Part shown: piece after piece, positions 1-6,915 of the stretch
How positions within the stretch are numbered: position 1 is the stretch's first letter
Layout of the letters: every line of letters starts with the position of its first letter
Source of the DNA: Bacteroidales bacterium
GTDB taxonomy: Bacteria > Bacteroidota > Bacteroidia > Bacteroidales > Muribaculaceae
NCBI GenBank assembly: GCA_900770215.1
Contig: CAAGJW010000035.1
Location: forward strand, 1 to 37,877
Length of the DNA: 37,877 nt
Reading direction: 5' to 3'
Made by a program: the position numbers and the translations under genes
The notes under the pieces: model-generated
Databases searched by the model: none
Told to the model about the DNA's origin: nothing
The model's input: the letters and a program-made list of their open reading frames with translations, nothing else

Positions 1-173
1 ATTTTCATTGCTGTGCGATAAAAACGGGAAGCGGTGCGGGACGGGATAAAAGTGCGGCGCAATCGCAGTGGGGGCGTGATTGGACTTGTCCTCTGCCCGT
101 TTGGGTATAACCAGTGGCGCGGGAGTTTGACAGCAAAAAAGCAAAAATTTGATGTAAAATACTGGCGCATAAA

Positions 174-205
174 TTTGTATGTGTCAAATTTTGTTTGTAC
201 ATTTG
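174..205 (+). promoter_or_regulatory. Bacteroidetes-type promoter of the transposase
   Basis: A TTTG -33 element at 174-177 is followed after 20 bases by TACATTTG at 198-205, matching the Bacteroidetes TTTG/TAnnTTTG pattern. The predicted transcription start is near 212, giving a leader of about 20 bases before the ATG at 235. The -7 box overlaps the first bases of the 13-base inverted repeat, so it lies at or across the left end of the element. Confidence 0.6.
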
Positions 206-216
206 TGCTAATATTT
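204..216 (+). repeat. Left inverted repeat of the insertion sequence
   Basis: Bases TGTGCTAATATTT, whose exact reverse complement is found at 2007-2019 downstream of the transposase. Confidence 0.6.
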
Positions 217-234
217 ACTAATACATAAAAGAGA

Positions 235-1992
235 ATGTACATCAGCAAGTCGAAGTCGAAGAATGTGACGATCTATTACGTGTGCAAGTCCTTCAGGAAA
301 GATGGCGGGACGTCGTCGAAGCGTGTGGAGACGCTCGGCACGCTTGAGGACATCCGGCGGCGCTGCGGCGCCGGGGAGGACCCTCTGGAGTGGGCCCGTG
401 GCTACGCCAGGGAGCTGACGGCCCGGGACCGGGAGCAGAGCCGGGCGGTGACGCTGAGCCTGCGCCCGACCCTGCGCATGGGCATGAACGAGCGCCGTCT
501 CTTCAACGGGGGCTGCCTTGCCTTGGCGAAGGTGTGCCGCCAGCTGGGCCTGGACAGGATATGCAAGGCCATAGAGGGGAGGCGCGGCTTCGGCTACGAC
601 CTGTGGGCGGTGCTCTCGGCCCTGGTGTGCACGCGCGTGCTCTACCCTGGCTCCAAGCTCTCGAGCCACGCCGAGTCGCGCAGGCTGATCGGGCAGCCGG
701 CCTTCAGGCTCGAGCACGTGTACCGGGCCCTCTCGGTGCTGGCCGCCGAGAGCGACTACATCCAGGCCGCGGTCTACCGCAACTCGCTCTCGGCCCTGGG
801 CCGCGACACGGGCGTGATATACTACGACTGCACGAACTTCTTCTTCGAGACCGAGCAGGCCGACGGCCCCGGCGAGGGCGGGGCCCCGGGGCTGCGCCAG
901 TACGGCGTCTCGAAGGAGCACCGCCCGAGCCCGATCGTGCAGATGGGCCTGTTCATGGACCGCTCCGGGCTGCCGCTGGCCTTCTGCATCAATCCGGGCA
1001 ACACGGCAGAGACCAAGACGCTCAAGCCCCTGGAGCGGAAGCTCGGGGCCGACTTCGGCCTCTCGCGCTGCGTGGTGTGCACCGACGCCGGGCTCTCCTC
1101 GCTCGAGAACCGGCGCTTCAACAACAGGGGCGGCCGCCGCTACATCACAGTGCAGTCGCTCAAGGACAGGAAGATCGCCCCGCACCTGCAGCAGTGGGCG
1201 CTCGACCCCGGGGGCTGGAGCGTGAGCGGGCTCGGCCGGACCGTCACCCTGTTCACCGACGAGGCCGAGCGGCTGGCCGACAGGGTGCTCTACAAGGAGC
1301 GCTGGATCAACGAGAACGGCCTCGAGCAGAGGCTCATCGTCACCTACTCCCGCAAGCACGCGCTCTACCAGCGCCAGCTCAGGCGCCAACAGGTCGACCG
1401 CGCCCTGAAGGCCATCTGCTCGGGAACGGCCAGAAGAAGGAAAAAGTCGCCCTCCGACGCCTCGCGCTTCATCGCCGAGACACACTGCACCCCGCAGGGA
1501 GAGGTGGCCGACATGACCTCCTACGCCCTCGACACCCGCGCCATCGAGCGGGAGGCCCGCTTCGACGGATTCTACGCCCTGTGCACCAACCTCGAGGACG
1601 AGCCCGCTCTCGACATCGTCAGGGCCAACGCCGGGCGCTGGGAGATAGAGGACATGTTCCGCACGCTCAAGACCGAGTTCGAGAGCCGCCCCGTCTACCT
1701 GCGCCGCGCCGACCGCATCCTGGCTCACTTCATCACCTGCTTCCTGGCACTGCTCGTGTTCAAGTCGCTCAAGCGGCAGCTCGCCGGACACGACGTCACC
1801 ACCGCCGCCCTGCGGCGCCACCTCGTGCAGATGGACTACCTCAAGGTCTGGGGCGAGGGCTACATCCCCGCCTTCGAGGCCGACGAGATCACCACCGCCA
1901 TCGCCGACTTCGTCTCGCCCGAGCTTCAAAACCAGATAGTTACCGAAAGGACAATGAAACAGATAGTGAAATCCTGCGTTAAAGTAAGTTAA
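235..1992 (+). CDS. IS1634-family DDE transposase
   Basis: This 585-residue protein should catalyse cut-and-paste movement of the surrounding element. The catalytic acids are visible in IS4-superfamily settings: the first Asp in YYDCTNFFFE (about residue 198), the second in VCTDAGLSS (about 283), and the Glu in the YREK-like stretch RWEIEDMFRTLKTEFE (about 470-485). RQYGVSKEHRPSP and a final ALLVFKSLKRQL helix are also typical of IS1634-type transposases. The length agrees with the family and I see no frameshift or internal stop, so the gene is probably functional. The ATG at 235 lies about 20 bases after the predicted transcription start. Codon use is extremely GC-rich compared with the rest of the window; this also creates long false reading frames on both strands across the gene. 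Confidence 0.9.
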   Translation: MYISKSKSKNVTIYYVCKSFRKDGGTSSKRVETLGTLEDIRRRCGAGEDPLEWARGYARELTARDREQSRAVTLSLRPTLRMGMNERRLFNGGCLALAKVCRQLGLDRICKAIEGRRGFGYDLWAVLSALVCTRVLYPGSKLSSHAESRRLIGQPAFRLEHVYRALSVLAAESDYIQAAVYRNSLSALGRDTGVIYYDCTNFFFETEQADGPGEGGAPGLRQYGVSKEHRPSPIVQMGLFMDRSGLPLAFCINPGNTAETKTLKPLERKLGADFGLSRCVVCTDAGLSSLENRRFNNRGGRRYITVQSLKDRKIAPHLQQWALDPGGWSVSGLGRTVTLFTDEAERLADRVLYKERWINENGLEQRLIVTYSRKHALYQRQLRRQQVDRALKAICSGTARRRKKSPSDASRFIAETHCTPQGEVADMTSYALDTRAIEREARFDGFYALCTNLEDEPALDIVRANAGRWEIEDMFRTLKTEFESRPVYLRRADRILAHFITCFLALLVFKSLKRQLAGHDVTTAALRRHLVQMDYLKVWGEGYIPAFEADEITTAIADFVSPELQNQIVTERTMKQIVKSCVKVS

Positions 1993-2006
1993 AGGTCAAA
2001 AGGGTA

Positions 2007-2019
2007 AAATATTAGCACA
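2007..2019 (-). repeat. Right inverted repeat of the insertion sequence
   Basis: Exact reverse complement of the repeat at 204-216, placed 15 bases after the transposase stop. It is followed outward by TTACAAAA, partly matching the outward flank of the left copy once a three-base gap is allowed. Confidence 0.6.
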
Positions 2020-2059
2020 TTACAAAATAGTATAACATACTATATATCTGTCATTTACA

Positions 2060-2362
2060 TTACCATGGTGTCAAACTTGAGAAGTTAGTGACAAAAAATA
2101 ATATTACCAACTTTCCCAACCAAGCCACAGCACTCCCTGGCCCAGGCATCGACACCAATGCTATCTTTACACACGCCCCCCTGTTGAGTGAGTTGATTTC
2201 TCTAAAACACTTATAATAAAAAGAGTTGCGCATGTCGCTGTCAAGCAGTGTAAGCCGACTCCTCAACGCTTGAGTGACCTTTGCATAATGGAGACCAGCC
2301 CAATCACCCTGAATCAAATAGACATGAATCAAATTCAACAAGCAGGTCATTGCACGAAACAC
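2060..2362 (-). pseudogene. Possible remnant of a helical-repeat (TPR-like) protein
   Basis: A 100-codon minus-strand frame encodes a helical start (FRAMTCLLNLIHVYLIQGDW) that resembles a piece of a TPR-type regulator, and ends in a hydrophobic stretch with no recognisable fold. I see no promoter or partner gene. It may be a decayed 3' fragment displaced by the adjacent insertion sequence, or simply a chance ORF. No function is claimed. Confidence 0.2.
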
Positions 2363-2480
2363 ATCACTATAAACCGATAAAAGTGGGCATCATCGCTTCC
2401 ATCCTGGCGTGATGGCTGGAGTCGTGTGTGGCTTTCTATATCGTAGAGTTCGAAGCTAGCCGAGTATCAACAATTTTTGC

Positions 2481-2488
2481 TACCTTTG
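2481..2488 (+). promoter_or_regulatory. -7 element TACCTTTG for the RluA/ammonia-lyase operon
   Basis: TACCTTTG matches TAnnTTTG, but no clear TTTG -33 box lies 19-21 bases upstream. Transcription would start near 2495, directly at the ATG at 2496. This means either a leaderless message or translation from a later ATG such as 2574. Confidence 0.45.
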
Positions 2489-2495
2489 CAGCATC

Positions 2496-3422
2496 ATGTA
2501 TCGCAACAGGCAACACAAGGGCGGGGTTCCCCGCGTCGACACCAAGTTCACCCAGTTTCTCTCTCGAGAGAACATGGGGCTGCTCGACTTTGTGATGAAG
2601 AAACTCGACGGCATAAGCCGCAACAAGGCCAAAGCCATCTTGAGCGGTGGCGGCGTGCTGGTCGACCACCAGGTGCAGACACGCCACGACTTTCAAGTTG
2701 TGCCCGACATGCTGGTCGAGATAAGCAAACACCCAGGGCCGGAGACACGCACGCGCTTCGACTTTGGCAAGTACTTCGGCATCGTGTATGAAGACGACGA
2801 TGTGATCGTTGTCGACAAGGCCGACGAGGTGCTCTCGATGGGCGTGGGACACAACAGCCTAAACATGAAGGACCTGCTCGACCGCTATTTCATCGAGAGC
2901 CACCAGCGCTGTCACGCCCATGTGGTGCACCGCCTCGACACGCGCACCAGCGGGCTCATGGTGTATGCCAAGAGCGTCGAGGCACAGCAGCTCATGACGG
3001 CCGACTGGCACAAGACGGTGATCGACCGGCGCTATGTGGCAGTGGTCGAGGGCCCCATGGAGAAAGACCACGGCCACATTGAGAGCTGGCTCAAAGACAC
3101 ACCGAGCATGAAAATCGTGAGCAGTCGCACCAACAATGGCGGCAAATGGGCAAGCACCGACTGGCGACTCATCGAGCAAAACGATGCCTTCGCCCTGCTT
3201 GAGCTCCACTTGCACACGGGCCGCAAGAACCAGATACGCGTTCACATGCAAGTGCTGCACCACCCCATCGTGGGCGACTACAAGTATGGCAGCACGACCG
3301 ACCGCGCACGCCGGCTGTGCCTGCACGCCTTCAGGCTGGCATTCTACCAGCCGCGCACTCAAGAACCCTTGAGCTTTGAGACGCCGTTTCCCAGCTATTT
3401 TCTGTCGTTTTTCAAGCACTGA
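2496..3422 (+). CDS. RluA-family 23S rRNA/tRNA pseudouridine synthase
   Basis: The enzyme should isomerise uridine to pseudouridine in structured RNA. An S4 RNA-binding domain covers about residues 27-75 (FVMKKLDGISRNKAKAILSG, then GVLVDHQ). The catalytic domain follows, with the family signature HRLDTRTSGLMVYAKS, whose Asp (about residue 148) is the nucleophile, and the later motif HTGRKNQIRVHM. At 308 residues it is a normal S4-containing RluA/C/D protein; I cannot tell which RNA site it modifies. The ATG at 2496 sits at the predicted transcription start, so the true start may be Met27 (2574), just before the S4 domain. The ammonia-lyase starts 15 bases after its stop, which indicates co-transcription. 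Confidence 0.9.
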   Translation: MYRNRQHKGGVPRVDTKFTQFLSRENMGLLDFVMKKLDGISRNKAKAILSGGGVLVDHQVQTRHDFQVVPDMLVEISKHPGPETRTRFDFGKYFGIVYEDDDVIVVDKADEVLSMGVGHNSLNMKDLLDRYFIESHQRCHAHVVHRLDTRTSGLMVYAKSVEAQQLMTADWHKTVIDRRYVAVVEGPMEKDHGHIESWLKDTPSMKIVSSRTNNGGKWASTDWRLIEQNDAFALLELHLHTGRKNQIRVHMQVLHHPIVGDYKYGSTTDRARRLCLHAFRLAFYQPRTQEPLSFETPFPSYFLSFFKH

Positions 3423-3437
3423 CACAAGCACAACCAT

Positions 3438-4988
3438 ATGCAAAACACCGTATTCACACTTGAGGATGTGCGCAGCATCCTGTATCGAGGCAAGACAATC
3501 GACATGGCCTCGCTCCCGATCGACGAGGTGGAAGCGTGCTATGAATTTTTAAAGCACTTTGCTGCCGACAAGGTAATCTATGGCATCAACACTGGCTTTG
3601 GGCCCATGGCACAATGGCGAGTCGACGATAAATATCTCAACGACCTACAATACAACATCATACGCAGCCACGCCACAGGGGCAGGCGCACCGCTCGACGA
3701 CACCTGTGTGAAGGCGGCCATGATTGCACGTGCTGGCACACTGCTGCAAGCACGCTCGGGCGTGCATCCCGATGCTGTGCGCCTGCTGGTTGAATTTATC
3801 AACCGCGGCATCATCCCATTCATTCCCGAGCACGGCTCGGTGGGCGCAAGCGGCGACCTGGTGCAACTGGCCCACCTGGCGCTCACACTCATAGGCGAGG
3901 GCCAAGTGCACTACCATGGGCAGTGGCGCGATGCCGGCGAGGTGCTGCGTCTCAACGGCTTGCAACCGCTCGAAATACACATAAGAGAAGGGCTGTCGCT
4001 CACCAATGGCACCTCGGTGATGACCGGCATAGGCATCGTCAACCAGTTTATGGCCGAGCGGCTGCTCGACTGGAGCATTGCCGCTGCAGTGTGGATCAAC
4101 GAGATAGCGTCGTCCTACGACGACCTCATGAGCGAGGAGCTCAACGCCGCCCGGCGGCACGAGGGGCAGCAACAAGTGGCCCGCTGCATGCGCAAGCTGG
4201 CTCGTGGCAGCCAGTGCCTGAGGAAACGCCAGCATGAGCTTTACGACAACAGCCATCGCGAGGCCAAGACCTTTGAACACAAGGTGCAAGCCTACTACTC
4301 GTTGCGATGCGCCCCGCAGATACTGGGCCCCATAGCCGAGACGCTGGTCTGCTCGCGCCGTGTGCTCGAGGAGGAGCTCAACTCGGCCTGCGACAATCCC
4401 ATCATCGACCCGGTTGCCGGCGATGTGCTGCACGGCGGCAACTTCCACGGCGACTACATCTCGCTCGAGCAGGACAAGGTGAAAATCGCACTCGTGCGGC
4501 TGGCCATGACTGCCGAGCGACAGCTCAACTACTTGATGCACGATCGCATCAACGGCATACTGCCACCCTTCCTCAACCTGGGCACACTGGGGCTCAACTA
4601 CGGCATGCAGGCCTGTCAGTTCACCGCCACATCGACCACAGCCGAGTGCCAAACGCTGGCCATGCCCAACTATGTGCACTCCATCCCCAACAACAACGAC
4701 AACCAAGACATCGTGTCGATGGGCACCAACACAGCACTGCTCACCCGGCGCGTGATCGAGAACTGCTGCCAGGTGATGGCAATACTCTACATCGCGCTGG
4801 CCCAAGCCACCGATTGCCTCGGCATCGCCTCAAAGCTGGCACCGGCCAGCCGCAAGGCCTATGACGAGGTACGGGAAAGGTGCCCGAAGTTTGTGGCCGA
4901 CACTCCGTTCTACCACGAGATTGCCAGTGTCGAGCAGTATCTCAAGACGCACGACCCCATCACCGATTTTAAAGCACACCTGCAATAA
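3438..4988 (+). CDS. Aromatic amino acid ammonia-lyase, probably tyrosine (TAL-like)
   Basis: Members of this family remove ammonia from histidine, phenylalanine or tyrosine using an MIO group built from Ala-Ser-Gly. That triad is at residues 137-139 in EHGSVGASGDLVQLAHLAL. Tyr48 (VIYGINTGFGPMAQ) and the NNNDNQDIVSMGTN segment are also typical. The selectivity pair is Ser77-His78 (NIIRSHATG), which resembles histidine lyases. However, as I recall it, the characterised Flavobacterium johnsoniae tyrosine lyase has the same RSH pair and is similar along its whole length, including FNLGTLG-like and TATSTTAE segments. The likely product is therefore 4-coumarate, the starter for the polyene cluster beginning at 10148. 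No other histidine-degradation (hut) genes are nearby. At 516 residues the length is normal. It is linked to the RluA gene upstream rather than to the cluster itself. Confidence 0.85.
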   Translation: MQNTVFTLEDVRSILYRGKTIDMASLPIDEVEACYEFLKHFAADKVIYGINTGFGPMAQWRVDDKYLNDLQYNIIRSHATGAGAPLDDTCVKAAMIARAGTLLQARSGVHPDAVRLLVEFINRGIIPFIPEHGSVGASGDLVQLAHLALTLIGEGQVHYHGQWRDAGEVLRLNGLQPLEIHIREGLSLTNGTSVMTGIGIVNQFMAERLLDWSIAAAVWINEIASSYDDLMSEELNAARRHEGQQQVARCMRKLARGSQCLRKRQHELYDNSHREAKTFEHKVQAYYSLRCAPQILGPIAETLVCSRRVLEEELNSACDNPIIDPVAGDVLHGGNFHGDYISLEQDKVKIALVRLAMTAERQLNYLMHDRINGILPPFLNLGTLGLNYGMQACQFTATSTTAECQTLAMPNYVHSIPNNNDNQDIVSMGTNTALLTRRVIENCCQVMAILYIALAQATDCLGIASKLAPASRKAYDEVRERCPKFVADTPFYHEIASVEQYLKTHDPITDFKAHLQ

Positions 4989-5005
4989 AAAGCCCAACTG
5001 CCGCC

Positions 5006-5332
5006 ATGCAACGCATCGAACACGACAAATACATATTGCGCAAAATGATAGAAATCTATGCTCGTCATCGCTGCAACGACGACGCAGCACGGCAAGAGTT
5101 CAACCGCCTGGCCCAGTATGCCTGCAACCGGCTGGAGCACTGCCGCTACGGCGAGGCAAAACCCGCTTGCATGGATTGCCCCATACATTGCTACGCCCCC
5201 AAAGAGCGCGAGCGCATAAGAATGGTGATGCGCTGGGCCGGCCCCAGAATGATACTCTACTCGCCTCGGGCCGTGCTCAGGCACCTGAGCCAGACACTCA
5301 AAGCCCGCTTTGCAGGCACCCCACGCCCATAG
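5006..5332 (+). CDS. YgbA-like 'nitrous oxide-stimulated promoter' family protein
   Basis: This 108-residue protein has the cysteine pattern of the YgbA family: CRYGEAKPACMDCPIHCYAP (C-x8-C-x2-C-x3-C), preceded by another Cys pair in YACNRLEHC. The conserved tail RIRMVMRWAGPRMILYSP follows. In enterobacteria ygbA is induced by nitric oxide through NsrR; the biochemical role here is unknown, though the cysteines suggest metal or Fe-S binding. It starts 17 bases after the ammonia-lyase stop, so it is probably the last gene of that operon. Family assignment is from motif recall. Confidence 0.75.
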   Translation: MQRIEHDKYILRKMIEIYARHRCNDDAARQEFNRLAQYACNRLEHCRYGEAKPACMDCPIHCYAPKERERIRMVMRWAGPRMILYSPRAVLRHLSQTLKARFAGTPRP

Positions 5333-5364
5333 CAAGCCCAAAAATTGACTGAAACCATTCCATA

Positions 5365-6747
5365 ATGAAACTGTCTTATTTCCCACATTTTCGAGCTGTA
5401 ATGTACTTTATGCTCATTGCAGCACTGATTGCATGCAACAGACGTGATGGCACAAGTTCTGAAAAAAAATTTGTACAAGGAATCAAACAGGAGCAGAAGA
5501 ATCAATATGACTCGGCTCTGGTGTGCTATCTAACTGCTATAGAAAAACTTGACACCCTTGACAAAAATAATTTTTCTACATTGGGCAGATACTATAATCA
5601 AACGGCAACATTGCTTTTCAAAAGTCAGCTTTTAGACGAATCTGAGCAAATGTATAAAAAAGCCGAAACTTTGAATAGTAAACTTTCCGACAAAAGTCAA
5701 CTGGCTCAAACTTATCGAGGACTTTGGAAATGCCACTATGTAAAAAAACAAGGAAGCAGTGACAGCACTCTACTTAAAACCGTACCCTTAATTCCCTACA
5801 TCAAAGATAAAGAAGAACTATTTAAAACCAAAAACACATTAAGCTATTATTATCTTTCACAAGGCAAACACAACCTCGCCTTAAAATACAATACTGAGAT
5901 ATTTGGACTGCTTACCGACTCAGTGGCACACTTCAAGACTTGCCTGGTGCGTAGCAACATTTTCATGGCGATAGGCAACAAGGATTCTTCCTTGTTTTAT
6001 GCCAAAGAGGCAATGCGGAGCCCATACATCTTCACCCGTGCCTCGGCTTGTAACAATCTCTTTGTTCTTACAAAGAATAATATTTGGATGTCACTCGAGA
6101 AAACTCTCAATGATTCTATAGAGGCAATGACTAAGCCATCGGAAATAAGCTCAACATTTTACAAACAGCAGATAAAAAATTTCAACAAAAATTATGCATC
6201 GTCAATCCATAAGTACACCATCATTACAGTGACAAGCATCTTACTGGCAGCATCCTCCTTTTTTATTTTAGCACTGTTGCTAGTAAGACGACGTAACTCT
6301 GACGGCAAGAGGGAATCGCCCTCTCAAGATAAGGCCGTCTCCAGCGCAGAGAACCGTGACATTGAGCTGCAACGCGACATAGTCAGCAAAATACTTGTTG
6401 CTACCACTAAGAGTCGCGAAAAAATAATGAAAACCAACACGATAGATCAAATTAAATCCATCATAGAAGGAGGAGAACAATTTTTGTCCACTTTACACCG
6501 ACAAGAACTATTCAATGCTATCGACCAGTACTTTATACTTCCGCGCAATCAACTCTGTGGCTATTTCTCGCTAAGTAAGGAGGAATATTATTTTTACTGT
6601 TTATCTGCAATGGGGATGAATACCAAAGAGTGTGCTGCATGTCGCGGTGTTTCTAATTCGGCAATCAGAGTACTACGCAAGCGTGTAAACGACAAAATAC
6701 GTCGAATTATCACAAATGATACCTTGTTTAAACAGATAAAGCTGTAA
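5365..6747 (+). CDS. TPR lipoprotein/membrane regulator with C-terminal LuxR-like HTH
   Basis: A signal sequence with a lipobox-like LIAC (about residues 21-24) leads into TPR-type helices (about 35-265), a single membrane segment (about 284-308, TIITVTSILLAASSFFILAL) followed by RRR, a short helical linker, and a DNA-binding region at about 402-450 (LSKEEYYFYCLSAMGMNTKE then VSNSAIRVLRKRVNDKIRR). This layout places the repeats outside the cytoplasmic membrane and the HTH inside, as in Bacteroidetes one-component regulators. No kinase or receiver domain is seen. The gene is AT-rich compared with the genes on both sides. The secreted protein at 6916 follows directly and could be its target, but that is inference. 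Met13 (5401) is a possible alternative start. Confidence 0.75.
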   Translation: MKLSYFPHFRAVMYFMLIAALIACNRRDGTSSEKKFVQGIKQEQKNQYDSALVCYLTAIEKLDTLDKNNFSTLGRYYNQTATLLFKSQLLDESEQMYKKAETLNSKLSDKSQLAQTYRGLWKCHYVKKQGSSDSTLLKTVPLIPYIKDKEELFKTKNTLSYYYLSQGKHNLALKYNTEIFGLLTDSVAHFKTCLVRSNIFMAIGNKDSSLFYAKEAMRSPYIFTRASACNNLFVLTKNNIWMSLEKTLNDSIEAMTKPSEISSTFYKQQIKNFNKNYASSIHKYTIITVTSILLAASSFFILALLLVRRRNSDGKRESPSQDKAVSSAENRDIELQRDIVSKILVATTKSREKIMKTNTIDQIKSIIEGGEQFLSTLHRQELFNAIDQYFILPRNQLCGYFSLSKEEYYFYCLSAMGMNTKECAACRGVSNSAIRVLRKRVNDKIRRIITNDTLFKQIKL

Positions 6748-6831
6748 CAAAATTGAGTTACCGTAACGCACATTTGTTATATACCATTAATTTTCAAATA
6801 ATTGCATTCTTCTCAAATGTAACGTCATTAC

Positions 6832-6863
6832 TTTCTTTTACATTTGGTTTTTGATTATATTTG
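6832..6863 (+). promoter_or_regulatory. Promoter of the T9SS-secreted protein gene
   Basis: TATATTTG at 6856-6863 matches the Bacteroidetes -7 consensus exactly. A near-match -33 element, TTTC, lies at 6832-6835 with a 20-base spacer. The predicted start is about 6870, giving a leader of about 45 bases before the ATG at 6916. Confidence 0.6.
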
Positions 6864-6915
6864 CAAAAACTGATTTACAAAATAATTTCACAAAAACCTA
6901 AACGAATTGTAATTT

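Larger units (their letters stand above)
194..2026 (+). mobile_element. IS1634-like insertion sequence (IS4 superfamily), apparently intact
   Basis: A single very GC-rich transposase gene sits between AT-rich ends. A perfect 13-base inverted repeat (TGTGCTAATATTT) is seen at 204-216 and, inverted, at 2007-2019. Outside it both ends carry TTTGTA after a small gap, so the terminal repeat may run from about 194 to about 2026. I could not find a convincing target-site duplication, so the exact borders are uncertain. The sharp change in base composition against the neighbouring genes fits a transferred element. Confidence 0.7.
2020..2495. other. Gene-poor region between the IS and the RluA operon
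   Basis: No confident gene is seen here. At 2027-2043 there is an AT-only palindrome: ATAGTAT, three-base spacer AAC, ATACTAT. A possible decayed minus-strand ORF occupies 2060-2362 and is listed separately. The last part contains the -7 element for the next operon at 2481-2488. The region may be scar sequence left by IS insertion. Confidence 0.5.

Noticed and set aside
34..228. Small plus-strand ORF before the transposase
   Set aside because: Its 64-residue translation has no recognisable feature and it runs into the insertion sequence end and promoter.
208..1929. 573-codon open frame on the minus strand across the transposase
   Set aside because: It mirrors the coding frame of a very GC-rich gene, has a low-complexity Val/Gly/Leu/Ala/Glu-rich translation and no recognisable domain; stop codons are simply rare on both strands there.
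390..1982. 530-codon plus-strand frame overlapping the transposase
   Set aside because: The translation is Arg/Pro/Ala/Gly-rich and repeat-like, as expected for an out-of-frame reading of GC-rich DNA; the 235-1992 frame has the catalytic motifs.
3725..3750. TGGCAC followed by TGCAA as a second sigma-54 site
   Set aside because: The GG-GC spacing is nine bases, not ten, and it lies inside the ammonia-lyase coding sequence.
3645..4805. 386-codon minus-strand frame opposite the ammonia-lyase
   Set aside because: It is antisense to a well-supported gene and shows no known motif, signal or promoter.
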